A DNA stretch of 64,000 nucleotides. Origin: Actinomycetes bacterium (lineage in GTDB: Bacteria > Actinomycetota > Acidimicrobiia > Acidimicrobiales > Acidimicrobilacustridaceae). Each line of letters opens with the position of its first letter. The stretch's first letter is position 1. The notes below the pieces were generated by a model. It searched no databases, was not told the DNA's origin, and saw only the letters and a program-made list of their open reading frames with translations. The stretch spans positions 18,025 to 82,024 of the forward strand of contig JAKOVR010000211.1 of assembly GCA_029782025.1 (NCBI GenBank), written 5' to 3'. The translations under genes and the position numbers were made by a program. Shown piece after piece: positions 15,431 through 25,060 of this stretch.

Positions 15431-17511
15431 ACCGCACGCTCGAGCGTCCGGGGGCCTGGGCCGACGGCGCGGCCGAACGGCTGGGTCTGCGCCAGTCCGA
15501 ACGGCCGGCCCCCCGCCGCCCGGCCGTCCCGCCGTCCCGGTCCGTCCCGGCCGCTCGCCCCGTCCCGTCTCCTCGCCGGTCCACCGGGTCGGCGGCCCGG
15601 GAGTCGGTGGGCCGCTTCCTCCATCACACCAGCGCGGCCAACGGGGCCCGGGGTGCGGCGGTCGAGTCGCTGTCCCCCCGGCAGACCCGGCGTCGCCTCG
15701 CCCTCGTCTGTGTGGCCATCCTCGCCCTCTTCGCCGTGGTCGTCTCCCGCCTCGTCGCCCTGCAGATGCTCGACTCGCAGAAGCTCAGCTCCCTCAACGT
15801 GGCCCAGCGGATGCGCTCCCAGACCCTCCCCGCCGACCGCGGCGCCATCCTCGACCGCAACGGGGTGGAGCTGGCCCTCTCGCTCCCGCAGGAGTCGGTG
15901 TTCGTGGATCCGACGTTGGTCGAGGATCCGCGGGTCGCGGCCGAGGCGCTGGCCCCGGTCCTCGGCCTGCCCGTCGACGAGCTGCTCTCGAAGGTGACCC
16001 GCGACGGCGAACGGCGGTTCGTGTACCTCGCCCGCCACGTCGAGCCCGGCGTGGCCGAGAAGGTGGCGGCGCTGCAGCTCAAGGGGATCGCCCTGGTGGA
16101 GGAGCCCAAGCGGTACACCCCCTCGGGGGACGTGGCCTCGGCGCTGGTCGGTCTCACCGACATCGACAGCAAGCCGATGTCGGGGCTGGAGAAGCGCTAC
16201 GACGACCTCCTCACCGGGACGCCGGGCAAGCTCGCCTTCGAGCAGGCCCCCGACGGGCGCACCATCCCCGTGGGCGAGAACGTGGTGCTGCCGGCCAAGA
16301 AGGGCACCGACCTGGTACTGACCGTCGACCGCACGATGCAGTACGAGGTGCAGCGGATCCTCGCCGACCAGGTGCGCTCGGCCCAGGCCAAGGGCGGCAT
16401 CGCCGTGGTCACCCGGCCCGGCACGGGCGAGATCCTGGCCGCGGCCAACGTCGTCGCCGACCCGACCACAGGTGAGGTCAAACCGTCGGCCGACAACGCC
16501 GCGCTCACCAACGTCTACGAGCCGGGCTCGGTCATGAAGATCGTGGCCACCACCGGCGCCATCGAGGACGGGCTCGTCACCCCCGAGACCGTCCTGCAGC
16601 TCCCGGTCAGCTACCAGATCGCCGATGCCAGCTTCTCCGACGCCGAGCCGCGCGGTCCGGTGGCCTGGTCGGTGAAGGACATCATCACCAACTCGTCGAA
16701 CGTCGGCACCATCATGGTGGCCCAGAAGCTCGGCAAGCAGCGCCTGTACGGCTACCAGCGGGCCTTCGGGTTCGGCGAGAAGACGCCGATCGACTTCCCC
16801 AACGAGCAGGCCGGCGTCATCCCCAGGCCTGAGAAGTGGTGGGCGACGTCGATGGGCACCGAGCCCATCGGGCAGGGCTTGTCGGTCACGCCGGTGCAGA
16901 TGCTGATGGCCTACAACGTCATCGCCAACCGGGGCACCTACGTGGCACCGCGCCTCGTCAGCGACCTCATCGACGCCGACGGCGTGCGCCGACCCTTCCC
17001 CCAGCCCGAGCCCCGCCAGGTCGTGTCGCCGGCCACGGCCGACAAGTTGAACCTCATCCTCCGCAACGTGGTGAGCCAGGGCACGGGCACCCACGCCGCC
17101 GTCGACGGCTACACCGTCGCCGGCAAGACCGGGACCTCCCGCAAGCCCCAGTCCAACGGCACCTACGTCGGCCCCGACGGCATCACCCACTACATGTCGA
17201 CCTTCGTCGGCTTCGCCCCGGCGGAGGCGCCGGAGGTGTCGGTGATCGTCATCATCGACGACCCGGGCAACGGGCAGATCTTCGGCGGTCTCGTGGCCGC
17301 CCCGGCCTTCTCGAAGATCACCGAGTTCGCGCTGCGGGTGCTCGGTGTCGCCCCGCCGGCCACCGACGGGCCCAACGGCAACGCCCCGGCCGATCCCAAG
17401 GTGCAGGCCGCGCTGGTGTCGAAGGGGACGGCGTACGAGGCCCCGTCCTTCACCACGCTCCCGGACGGCCGCAAGCGGGCTCTGCCCTCGGGCCAGACCA
17501 CCGAGCGATGA
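15427..17511 (+). CDS. ftsI: Septal peptidoglycan transpeptidase FtsI (class B PBP)
   Basis: The 694-residue protein has a long Pro/Arg-rich cytoplasmic N-terminus (about 95 residues), one membrane helix near residues 95-115, and a pedestal domain starting at RGAILDRNG. The transpeptidase domain has all three motifs: SVMK with the nucleophile Ser368, SSN at 423-425, and KTG at 567-569. It cross-links septal peptidoglycan together with FtsW, encoded four genes downstream. A Pro-rich C-terminal tail follows the domain. GTG 15427 overlaps the ftsL stop; murE's ATG overlaps its own stop. Confidence 0.94.
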   Translation: MNRTLERPGAWADGAAERLGLRQSERPAPRRPAVPPSRSVPAARPVPSPRRSTGSAARESVGRFLHHTSAANGARGAAVESLSPRQTRRRLALVCVAILALFAVVVSRLVALQMLDSQKLSSLNVAQRMRSQTLPADRGAILDRNGVELALSLPQESVFVDPTLVEDPRVAAEALAPVLGLPVDELLSKVTRDGERRFVYLARHVEPGVAEKVAALQLKGIALVEEPKRYTPSGDVASALVGLTDIDSKPMSGLEKRYDDLLTGTPGKLAFEQAPDGRTIPVGENVVLPAKKGTDLVLTVDRTMQYEVQRILADQVRSAQAKGGIAVVTRPGTGEILAAANVVADPTTGEVKPSADNAALTNVYEPGSVMKIVATTGAIEDGLVTPETVLQLPVSYQIADASFSDAEPRGPVAWSVKDIITNSSNVGTIMVAQKLGKQRLYGYQRAFGFGEKTPIDFPNEQAGVIPRPEKWWATSMGTEPIGQGLSVTPVQMLMAYNVIANRGTYVAPRLVSDLIDADGVRRPFPQPEPRQVVSPATADKLNLILRNVVSQGTGTHAAVDGYTVAGKTGTSRKPQSNGTYVGPDGITHYMSTFVGFAPAEAPEVSVIVIIDDPGNGQIFGGLVAAPAFSKITEFALRVLGVAPPATDGPNGNAPADPKVQAALVSKGTAYEAPSFTTLPDGRKRALPSGQTTER

Positions 17512-18953
17512 GCGTCGCGCTGGCCGAAGCCCTGCGCGGCGCCCCGGTCCACCGCACGGTGGGCGACGGCTCGGTGCGCATCGCCGACGTGACCCACGAC
17601 TCGCGGGCCGTCCCCGCGGCCTCGCTCTTCTGCTGCCTCCGGGGGGCCACGGCCGATGGCCACGCCCACGCCCAGGCCGCGGTCGATGCCGGGGCGGTGG
17701 CCCTCCTCGTCGACCACGAGGTCGAGGTCGACCCCCCGGTGCCCCAGGCCGTGGCCGCCGACACCCGGGTCGCCATGGCCCCGATCGCCGCCGCCGTGCA
17801 CGGGCACCCGTCCGCCGCCCTCGGCGTGGTCGGGGTCACCGGCACCAACGGCAAGACCACCACCACAGCGCTGCTCGGTGCGGCGTTGACCCGCCTCGGG
17901 GTGCAGAGCGCCGTCCTCGGCACCCTGAGCGGCGCCCGCACCACCCCCGAGGCCCCCGACCTCCAGCGCTGGCTCGCCGGCCAGCGCGACGCGGGCGTGG
18001 CGGCGGTGGCCATGGAGGTGTCGAGCCACGCCCTCGTCCAGCACCGGGTCGACGCCACCCGCTTCGCCGTGGCCGTGTTCACCAACCTGACCCCCGACCA
18101 CCTCGACTACCACGGCACGATGGAGGCCTACTTCGAAGCCAAGGCCCTCCTGTTCACCCCGGCGTTCACCGGGCACGCCGTGGTCAACGTCGACGATCCG
18201 TGGGGCCGGCGGCTGGCCGACCGCCTCGCCGGCGGTCCCGTCGCCGTGCACCCCTACGGGGCGGGTTCGGTGGCCCACGTCGTCGTGGGCGGCGCCCGGT
18301 GCTCCTTCGAGTGGCGCGGCGCGCCGGTGGAGCTCCCGATCGGCGGCCGCTTCAACGTGGCCAACGCCGTCGCCGCGGCCGAGGCGCTGGTGGTGCTCGG
18401 GCACGAGCCCGGAGCGGTCGCCGCCGCCCTCAGCGGGCCGGTCACCGTGCCGGGCCGGTTCGAACCGGTCGACGCCGGGCAGCCCTTCGCCGTCGTCGTC
18501 GACTACGCCCACACCCCCGACGGGCTCGAGCAGGTGCTCCGGTCCGCCGGCGAGGTCACGGGGGAGGGGGGCCTCGTGCGGGTGGTGTTCGGCTGTGGCG
18601 GCGACCGCGACCGGGCCAAGCGTCCCCTGATGGGCGCGGCGGCGGCGCGGCTGGCCGATCACGTGGTACTCACGGCCGACAACTCGCGGTCGGAGCCCAC
18701 GGCCGAGATCATCGCCGCCATCGAGGCCGGCGTGGCCGCCGTCGACCACCCGCGGGCGGCGCGGATCGACGTCGAGCCCGACCGCGCCGCCGCCATCGCC
18801 GTCGCGGTGCGGGCGGCCCGACCGGGCGACGTGGTCGTCCTGGCCGGCAAGGGCCACGAGACGACCCAGACCATCGGCGCCGTCGTCACCGAGTTCGACG
18901 ACCGCGAGGTGGCGCGTTCAGCCCTGGCCGACCTGGGAGGCTGGGGCCCGTGA
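17508..18953 (+). CDS. murE: UDP-MurNAc-tripeptide synthetase
   Basis: The 481-residue Mur ligase adds the third residue of the stem peptide. It shows the ATP site GVTGTNGKTTTT, the carbamylated-Lys region (EAKALLFTP), VVDYAHTPDGLEQVL, GCGGDRDRAKRPLMG and DNSRSEPTAEI. The last is a variant of the DNPR motif that recognises meso-diaminopimelate; Arg is kept while Pro is Ser, so m-DAP is the likely substrate. In most actinobacteria murF follows murE, but here mraY's GTG overlaps the murE stop and no murF is present in the window. Confidence 0.93.
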   Translation: MSVALAEALRGAPVHRTVGDGSVRIADVTHDSRAVPAASLFCCLRGATADGHAHAQAAVDAGAVALLVDHEVEVDPPVPQAVAADTRVAMAPIAAAVHGHPSAALGVVGVTGTNGKTTTTALLGAALTRLGVQSAVLGTLSGARTTPEAPDLQRWLAGQRDAGVAAVAMEVSSHALVQHRVDATRFAVAVFTNLTPDHLDYHGTMEAYFEAKALLFTPAFTGHAVVNVDDPWGRRLADRLAGGPVAVHPYGAGSVAHVVVGGARCSFEWRGAPVELPIGGRFNVANAVAAAEALVVLGHEPGAVAAALSGPVTVPGRFEPVDAGQPFAVVVDYAHTPDGLEQVLRSAGEVTGEGGLVRVVFGCGGDRDRAKRPLMGAAAARLADHVVLTADNSRSEPTAEIIAAIEAGVAAVDHPRAARIDVEPDRAAAIAVAVRAARPGDVVVLAGKGHETTQTIGAVVTEFDDREVARSALADLGGWGP

Positions 18954-19999
18954 TCCGCCTGCTCATCGCCGCCGCCGTGTCGCTGGCCCTCTCCCTCGTG
19001 GGGACCCGGTCGCTCATCCGGCTCCTCGTCACGCGCCGCATCGGGCAGCCGATCCACGAGGACCTCAACGAGGTCCAGCAGGAGAAGGCGGGCACCCCCA
19101 CGATGGGCGGGGTGGCCATCGTCGTGTCCGCCCTCGTGGCCTACGTGGCCAGCGATCTGCTGCTCAAGCCGAGCGACGGCAGCGTGTTCACCCGCAGCGG
19201 CATCTTCACGATCCTCGCGGTGCTCGGTGCCGGGATCGTCGGGCTGGTCGACGACTGGATCAAGGTCACCCAGGAGCGCAACCTCGGGCTCACCAAGCGC
19301 ACGAAGACCCTGGGGCTGCTCGTCGTCGCCGTGGGCTGGTCCGTCGCCATGGTGCTCGGCACGCTGCAGCACACCACGCTGTCGTTCACCCGCTGGGACC
19401 TGCCGGGCTGGGACCTGGGGAAGGTGGGCTGGGCGGTGTTCGCCGTGCTGCTCATCTACGCCACCACCAACGCCGTCAACCTGGCCGACGGGATGGACGG
19501 CCTCGCCGCCGGCACCGCCATCCTCGCCTTCGCCGCCTTTGCCCTGATCGGGTTCTGGGCCTTCCGCCATCCCGACGTGTACGGCACCCCCCACGCCCTC
19601 GACCTGTCGATCGTGGCCGTCGCCATGCTCGGCGGGTGCACCGGCTTCCTGTGGTGGAACGCCGCGCCGGCGCGGATCTTCATGGGCGACACCGGGGCGC
19701 TGGCCATCGGCGCCGGCCTCGCCTGTCTCGCCCTCTCGCTCAACGCCCAGTGGCTGCTCGTGATCGTCGGCGGCGTGTTCGTGATGGAGACGGCCTCGGT
19801 GATGATCCAGGTCACCAGCTTCCGGCTCTTCGGGGGGCGCCGGGTGTTCCGCATGGCGCCGATCCACCACCACTTCGAGCTGGCGGGTTGGCCCGAGACC
19901 ACCGTGGTGATCCGCATGTGGATCATGGCCGGGCTCCTCAGCGTGTTCGGGGTCGGCATCTTCTACTCGGACTTCCTCGCCACGGGCGGCGCCCTCTGA
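18950..19999 (+). CDS. mraY: Phospho-MurNAc-pentapeptide translocase
   Basis: MraY transfers phospho-MurNAc-pentapeptide to undecaprenyl phosphate to make lipid I. The 349-residue polytopic protein has about ten membrane helices and the family signatures KAGTPTMGG, GLVDDWIKV (Asp pair), TTNAVNLADGMDGLAAG, FMGDTGALAIG and the cytoplasmic MAPIHHHFELAGWPE. All catalytic residues recognised for the family are present. The GTG start overlaps the murE stop by 4 bp, and murD begins 1 bp after the stop. Confidence 0.95.
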   Translation: MIRLLIAAAVSLALSLVGTRSLIRLLVTRRIGQPIHEDLNEVQQEKAGTPTMGGVAIVVSALVAYVASDLLLKPSDGSVFTRSGIFTILAVLGAGIVGLVDDWIKVTQERNLGLTKRTKTLGLLVVAVGWSVAMVLGTLQHTTLSFTRWDLPGWDLGKVGWAVFAVLLIYATTNAVNLADGMDGLAAGTAILAFAAFALIGFWAFRHPDVYGTPHALDLSIVAVAMLGGCTGFLWWNAAPARIFMGDTGALAIGAGLACLALSLNAQWLLVIVGGVFVMETASVMIQVTSFRLFGGRRVFRMAPIHHHFELAGWPETTVVIRMWIMAGLLSVFGVGIFYSDFLATGGAL

Positions 20000-20000
20000 C

Positions 20001-21362
20001 ATGCCGCGTTCGCTGCCCCTCGAACGCCCGCTGGTGATCGGGTTCGGCTTGGCCGGCCGGGCCGTCGTCCGGGCCCTGATCGCCCGTGGCGGGGTCGATC
20101 CGGCGTCGCTGACCGTGATCGACGACAAGGGCGGCGACGCCATGGCGTCGGCCGTCCGCGACCTCGGGGCCCGGTTCCTCGGTCCGGCCGATGCGCACGG
20201 CATCGACGCCGTGGTCGCCGCCGCCAGCGCGGTGTTCCCCAGCCCGGGCATCCCCGACGACCACCCCGTCATGGTGGCGGCCGAGCGGACGGGCGTCCCG
20301 GTCTTCGGCGAGTTCGACCTCGTCGACGCGTGGGACGACCGCCCGCTGGTGGTCATCACCGGCACCGACGGCAAGACCACGGTCACGACGATGGTCACCG
20401 AGATGCTCCGGGCCTCGGGGCGCGCCGTCGTGGCCGCCGGCAACAACGAGCTGCCGTTGGTCGACGCCATCGCCGATCCGACCGTCGAGGTGTTCGTGGT
20501 GGAGGCGTCGTCGTTCCGCCTCGGGCACACGGCGACGTTCCGCCCCACGGTCGGGACCTGGCTCAACTTCGCCCCCGACCACATCGACAACCACCTCACC
20601 CTCGACCGCTACGAGGCGGCCAAGGCCAAGTTGTTCGGCTTCGTGCCGCCCGAGGGCACGGCGGTGGTCAACGCCGACGACCCGGTGGTGGCGCGCCACA
20701 CCCCGGCCCACTGCCGCGTGCTCCGGTTCTCCACCGCCCCGGGCACCGACGCCGCGTACCGGGTCGAGGACGGCACCCTCGTCGGCGGGGCCGACGTCCT
20801 CGTCGGGGTCGACGAGCTGGCCCGGTCCCTGCCCCACGACATCGCCAACGCTCTCGCCGCCGCGGCCACGGCGCGGGCGGGCGGCGCCGGTCTCGACGCG
20901 GTGCGGGCCGTCCTGGCCTCGTTCCGCGGCCTGCCCCATCGCGTCCAGCAGGTCGCCGCCGCCGGGGGCGTGACGTGGTTCGACGACTCGAAGGCCACCA
21001 CCCCCCACGCCGCGCTCACCGCCATCCGCGGGTTCGACTCGGTCGTGCTCATCGCCGGCGGCTCGGACAAGGGCGCCGACCTGTCGGTCCTGACCGAGGC
21101 CGCCGACCACCTCCGCGCCGTGATCACGATCGGTGTCACCGGTCCGGCCATCGCCGCCGCGTTCGACGGGGTGCGACCGACCCATCCCGCAACCGACATG
21201 GTGCACGCGGTCAGAATTGCCCGAACGATCGCGGGCCCCGGCGACACCGTGCTCCTGTCGCCGGCGTGTGCATCGTTCGACATGTTCGACAACTACGCCC
21301 ACCGCGGTGACACGTTCGCCGCCGCCGTACGAGAGGCCCTGGCCGAGGAGGGACCGAGGTGA
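20001..21362 (+). CDS. murD: UDP-MurNAc-L-alanine:D-glutamate ligase
   Basis: The 453-residue protein has an N-terminal Rossmann segment (VIGFGLAGRAV), a central ATP domain, and a C-terminal domain with WFDDSKATTPHAAL and IAGGSDKGADL, all typical of MurD. It adds D-Glu to UDP-MurNAc-L-Ala. The ATP loop reads GTDGKTT, where MurD and other Mur ligases normally have GTNGK(T/S)T; the Asn-to-Asp change is unusual but the Lys and Thr residues are intact. LSPACASFDMFDNY and RGDTF near the end match the MurD C-terminus. Overlap of 4 bp with ftsW. Confidence 0.93.
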   Translation: MPRSLPLERPLVIGFGLAGRAVVRALIARGGVDPASLTVIDDKGGDAMASAVRDLGARFLGPADAHGIDAVVAAASAVFPSPGIPDDHPVMVAAERTGVPVFGEFDLVDAWDDRPLVVITGTDGKTTVTTMVTEMLRASGRAVVAAGNNELPLVDAIADPTVEVFVVEASSFRLGHTATFRPTVGTWLNFAPDHIDNHLTLDRYEAAKAKLFGFVPPEGTAVVNADDPVVARHTPAHCRVLRFSTAPGTDAAYRVEDGTLVGGADVLVGVDELARSLPHDIANALAAAATARAGGAGLDAVRAVLASFRGLPHRVQQVAAAGGVTWFDDSKATTPHAALTAIRGFDSVVLIAGGSDKGADLSVLTEAADHLRAVITIGVTGPAIAAAFDGVRPTHPATDMVHAVRIARTIAGPGDTVLLSPACASFDMFDNYAHRGDTFAAAVREALAEEGPR

Positions 21363-22525
21363 GAACGACCGCCGCGCCGACCGCGCCGCTCCGCACCATC
21401 GCGAGCCGCCGCGCCGAGATCCGCCAGCCCCCGGGCCGGCGGTCGCGCAGCTTCGTCGCCCTCCTGGCCCTGATCGGCGTGCTCAACGCCGTGGGCCTCA
21501 CCATGATCCTGTCGGCCTCGTCGGTCACGGCCATGGCCGAGACCGGCTCGCCGTGGTACCAGGTGGTGCGGCAGGCGCTGTGGCTGGTGGCCGGCATGAT
21601 CGGTCTCGTGGTGGCCCTGCGCATCGACTACCGGTCGTGGCGGCGCTGGTCCGGCCACTTCTACGTGGTGGCGGTCCTGCTGCTCCTCGCCCTCTTCATC
21701 CCCGGCGTGGGCCGGCGGGTCAACGGCGCCCGCCGCTGGATCGGTGCCGGCCCCGTCCAGATCCAGCCCTCGGAGATCGCCAAGCTGGCGCTGCTCCTGG
21801 CCGTGGCCGACCTCCTCGCCCGCCGGTCCCACAAGATGGGCGACACCCGGATCACCTTCCGGCCGGTGCTCGTGCTCTTCGCCGTCGTCGCCGCCCTCGT
21901 CATGCTCCAGCCCAACCTGGGCACCACGATCCTCATCTTCGCCATCGTGGTGGTCATGCTCTTCGTGGCCGGCACGCCCGGCATCTACCTCTGGCTGCTG
22001 GCCGGGGCCGGCGTCGCCGCCGCGCTCGTCCTCACCGTGCTGGCCCCGTACCGCGTCGCCCGCATGACCTGCTTCGCCGACCCGTGGGCCGACCCCCTCG
22101 ATTGCGGCTACCAGCCCATCCAGAGCCAGGTGGCGCTCAACAACGGGGGGCCGACCGGCACCGGCTTCGGGCAGGGTCGGGCCAAGTACGGCTTCCTCCC
22201 CGAGGCCGACACCGACTTCATCTTCTCCGTGATCGGGGAGGAGACGGGCTTCATCGGGGGGGTCACGGTGATCGCGCTGTTCATCGGGATCGGCGCCATC
22301 GCCGTGAAGGTGGCGTTGCACGCGCCCGACCGCTTCGGGTTGCTCGTGGCCATCGGCATCGCGACGTGGATCCTCTTCCAGGCCTTCGTGAACATCGGCG
22401 TCGCCGTGGGCATCCTGCCCAACACCGGCGTCCCGTTGCCCTTCGTGTCGGCCGGAGGGTCGTCGCTGCTCATCACCATGGTGGCGTCGGGCATCTTGTT
22501 GAACATCGCCCGGCACACCCCGTGA
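21359..22525 (+). CDS. ftsW: SEDS peptidoglycan glycosyltransferase FtsW
   Basis: The 388-residue membrane protein has about ten helices and SEDS-family motifs: GARRWIGAGPVQIQPSEIAKL early, LPEADTDFIFSVIGEE in the large loop, and NTGVPLPFVSAGGSSLL near the end. FtsW polymerises lipid II into septal glycan with FtsI as partner. The first ~25 residues are Arg/Pro-rich and cytoplasmic. The gene lies between murD and murG with 4-bp overlaps on both sides, the standard dcw place, which favours FtsW over RodA. Confidence 0.95.
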   Translation: MRTTAAPTAPLRTIASRRAEIRQPPGRRSRSFVALLALIGVLNAVGLTMILSASSVTAMAETGSPWYQVVRQALWLVAGMIGLVVALRIDYRSWRRWSGHFYVVAVLLLLALFIPGVGRRVNGARRWIGAGPVQIQPSEIAKLALLLAVADLLARRSHKMGDTRITFRPVLVLFAVVAALVMLQPNLGTTILIFAIVVVMLFVAGTPGIYLWLLAGAGVAAALVLTVLAPYRVARMTCFADPWADPLDCGYQPIQSQVALNNGGPTGTGFGQGRAKYGFLPEADTDFIFSVIGEETGFIGGVTVIALFIGIGAIAVKVALHAPDRFGLLVAIGIATWILFQAFVNIGVAVGILPNTGVPLPFVSAGGSSLLITMVASGILLNIARHTP

Positions 22526-23670
22526 CCGGCGCGGCCTCCGTCCCCTGCTTCGCGCTGATCGCCGGGGGCGGGACGGCAGGGCACGTGTCGCCGGGGCTGG
22601 CCATCGCCCGGGCCCTCGTGGCCCGGGGGCACGATCCGGCCGAGATCCGCTGGGTGGGCAGCGCCCGGGGGCTCGAGGCGCGGCTGGTGCCCGACGCCGG
22701 CTTCCACCTCGACGGGCTCGGGGGGCGGGGCGTGCAGCGGTCGCTGGCGCCCAAGGCGGTGGTGGCCAACGTCGCCGCCCTGGTCGGGCTGGCCGGTGCG
22801 CTGCTCCGGGCCGTGGGCCTGGTGCGCCGGTACCGGCCGGCGGTCGTGCTCGTGCTCGGCGGCTACGCCAGCGCGCCCTGCGTCGCCGCCGCCGTCCTCC
22901 TCCGGGTGCCGATGGTCGTCACCGAACAGAACGCCCGGGCCGGGCTGGCCAACCGCATCGCCGCCCGCTTCGCCCGGGCGGCGGCGGTGCCCTTCGAGGG
23001 CACGGACCTCCCCCGGGCGGTGGTCACCGGCAACCCGGTGCGGCCCGAGATCCTGGCCGTGGACCGGGCCTCGGAGCACGACGACGCCCGGGCCGCCCTC
23101 GGGGTGCCCGAGGACGCGGTGCTCGTCGGGGTGTTCTCCGGGTCGCTCGGCAGCCAGCGCATCAACGACGCGGTGTTCGAGCTCCACCGCCGCTGGCGTG
23201 ACCGCCGTGACGTGGCCATCCGGCACGTCACCGGTCGGCGCGACTTCCCGGCCCTGGCGGCGGCGCAGGCCGAGGAGCCCGCGGCCGGCGCCGAGCTCCG
23301 CTACGACCTCGTCGAGTACGAGGAGCGGATGGACCGGCTGCTCGCCGCCGCCGACGTCGTGGTCAGCCGGGCCGGCGGCAACGCCGTGTCCGAGATCGCC
23401 CAGGTCGGCGTCGGCTCGATCCTCGTCCCCCTGCCCATCGCCACCCGCGACCACCAGACCGCCAACGCCGAGGCCCTCGTCCGGGCCGGCGCCGCCATCC
23501 GGATCCCCGACGCCGAGCTCGACGCCGACCGCCTTGAGGCCGAGTTGGCGCCGCTCGTGGCCGATCGTGCCAGGCTGACCGCCATGGCCGACGCCGCCCG
23601 CACCCTTGCCCGCCCCGATGCCGCCGACCGGGTGGCCGGCCTGCTGGAGGAGCACGCCCGTGCCCGGTGA
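22522..23670 (+). CDS. murG: UDP-GlcNAc:lipid I GlcNAc transferase
   Basis: The 382-residue GT28 enzyme converts lipid I to lipid II at the inner face of the membrane. It has the glycine loop AGGGTAGHVSPGLAIA, a second loop VLGGYASAPCVAA, TEQNARAGLANR, VTGNPVRPEI, and the UDP-GlcNAc-binding VSRAGGNAVSEIAQVG. Family members usually read GAxT at the 'AGGNAVSE' position, so there is a small variation in the donor site. The GTG overlaps the ftsW stop; the murC start lies 11 bp inside its 3' end. Confidence 0.94.
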   Translation: MTGAASVPCFALIAGGGTAGHVSPGLAIARALVARGHDPAEIRWVGSARGLEARLVPDAGFHLDGLGGRGVQRSLAPKAVVANVAALVGLAGALLRAVGLVRRYRPAVVLVLGGYASAPCVAAAVLLRVPMVVTEQNARAGLANRIAARFARAAAVPFEGTDLPRAVVTGNPVRPEILAVDRASEHDDARAALGVPEDAVLVGVFSGSLGSQRINDAVFELHRRWRDRRDVAIRHVTGRRDFPALAAAQAEEPAAGAELRYDLVEYEERMDRLLAAADVVVSRAGGNAVSEIAQVGVGSILVPLPIATRDHQTANAEALVRAGAAIRIPDAELDADRLEAELAPLVADRARLTAMADAARTLARPDAADRVAGLLEEHARAR

Positions 23671-25060
23671 TCCCTGGCCGGCACCGGCCTTCGATCTCGG
23701 CCGGCCCCGGTCGGTCCACGTGGTGGGAGTCGGCGGCGCCGGGATGAGCGCCATCGCCACCGTGCTGGCGGCCATGGGCCACCGGGTCAGCGGGAGCGAC
23801 CTCAAGGAGTCCCGGCCGCTGGCCCGGCTGCGGGCCGCCGGCATCGAGGTGCGCATCGGGCACGCGGCCGAGAACCTGCCCGAGGGCGTCGAGGCCGTGG
23901 CCATCTCCACCGCCGTCCCCGCCTCCAACCCGGAGGTGCGCGAGGCCGAGGCGCGCGGCGTCCCCGTCCTCCGCCGGGCCGAGATCCTCGCCGCCATCGC
24001 CGCCGAGCGCCGCACGGTGGCGGTCGCCGGCACCCACGGCAAGACCACCACCTCCTCGATGCTGGCGGTGGCGCTGCTGGAGGCCGGCACCCACCCCAGC
24101 TTCATCATCGGCGGCGACGTCAACGAGATCGGCACCGGGGCGGCGTGGGGGAGCGGCGAGCTCTTCGTGGTCGAGGCCGACGAGAGCGACGGCACCTTCC
24201 TCGAACTGCCCCGCCACGCCGCCGTCGTCACCAACGTCGAGCCCGACCACATCGAGCACTACGGCGGGGTCGAGCCCCTCTTCGCCGCCTTCCGCCGGTT
24301 CCTGGCCGACACGCCGGGCCCCACCGTCGCCTGCGCCGACGACGAGCTGGCGGCCCGGTTCGCGGCCGAGGTCGGCGCCGTCACCTACGGCACGGCCGAG
24401 GGGGCGACCTACCGCATGGTCGATCTCAGCACCGCCGGCGACCGGGTCGGCTTCACCGTGGTCCGCGGCGGCGCCGAGCTGGTCCGGGTGGAGGTGCCGA
24501 TGCCCGGCGCCCACAACGCCCGCAACGCCTGCGCGGCGCTGGCCATGGCCGTGGAGCTCGGCGCCGATCCTGCGGCGGCGGCGCGGGCCCTCGGCCGCTT
24601 CGCCGGGGTCGCCCGCCGGTTCGAGCACCGCGGCGAGGCCGGGGGCGTCACCTTCGTCGACGACTACGCCCACCTGCCGAGCGAGGTCCGGGCGGCGCTG
24701 GCGGCGGCGAGCGACGGCGGCTGGGGTCGGGTGGTCTGTGTGTTCCAGCCCCACCGCTACAGCCGCACCGCCGCGCTGTGGGCCGACTTCGCCGATGCCT
24801 TCGACGCCGCCGACCTGCTCGTCGTCACCGACATCTACGCCTCGGGCGAGGCGCCCCGGCCCGGGGTGTCGGGCATGCTCGTCGCCAACGCCGTGCTCGA
24901 CGCCCACCCGTGGCGCCGCCTCGCCTACCTGCCCCACCGGGCCGACCAGGTGGCGTACCTGGCGTCGGAGCTGCGTCCCGGCGATCTCTGCCTGACGCTG
25001 GGGGCCGGTGACCTGACCACGCTGCCCGACGAGCTCATCGAGGCGCTGGCCCGACGGTGA
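23660..25060 (+). CDS. murC: UDP-MurNAc:L-alanine ligase
   Basis: The 466-residue protein begins with a UDP-binding segment HVVGVGGAGMSAIA typical of MurC. It carries the ATP loop AGTHGKTTTSSM, EADESDGTF, NVEPDHIEHY and DDYAHLPSEV; the GTHGKT variant is diagnostic of MurC. It ligates L-Ala to UDP-MurNAc, the first stem-peptide step. The GTG at 23660 overlaps the murG end by 11 bp and yields the usual N-terminus. The stop overlaps the murB start region, keeping the coupled series. Confidence 0.94.
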   Translation: MPGDPWPAPAFDLGRPRSVHVVGVGGAGMSAIATVLAAMGHRVSGSDLKESRPLARLRAAGIEVRIGHAAENLPEGVEAVAISTAVPASNPEVREAEARGVPVLRRAEILAAIAAERRTVAVAGTHGKTTTSSMLAVALLEAGTHPSFIIGGDVNEIGTGAAWGSGELFVVEADESDGTFLELPRHAAVVTNVEPDHIEHYGGVEPLFAAFRRFLADTPGPTVACADDELAARFAAEVGAVTYGTAEGATYRMVDLSTAGDRVGFTVVRGGAELVRVEVPMPGAHNARNACAALAMAVELGADPAAAARALGRFAGVARRFEHRGEAGGVTFVDDYAHLPSEVRAALAAASDGGWGRVVCVFQPHRYSRTAALWADFADAFDAADLLVVTDIYASGEAPRPGVSGMLVANAVLDAHPWRRLAYLPHRADQVAYLASELRPGDLCLTLGAGDLTTLPDELIEALARR

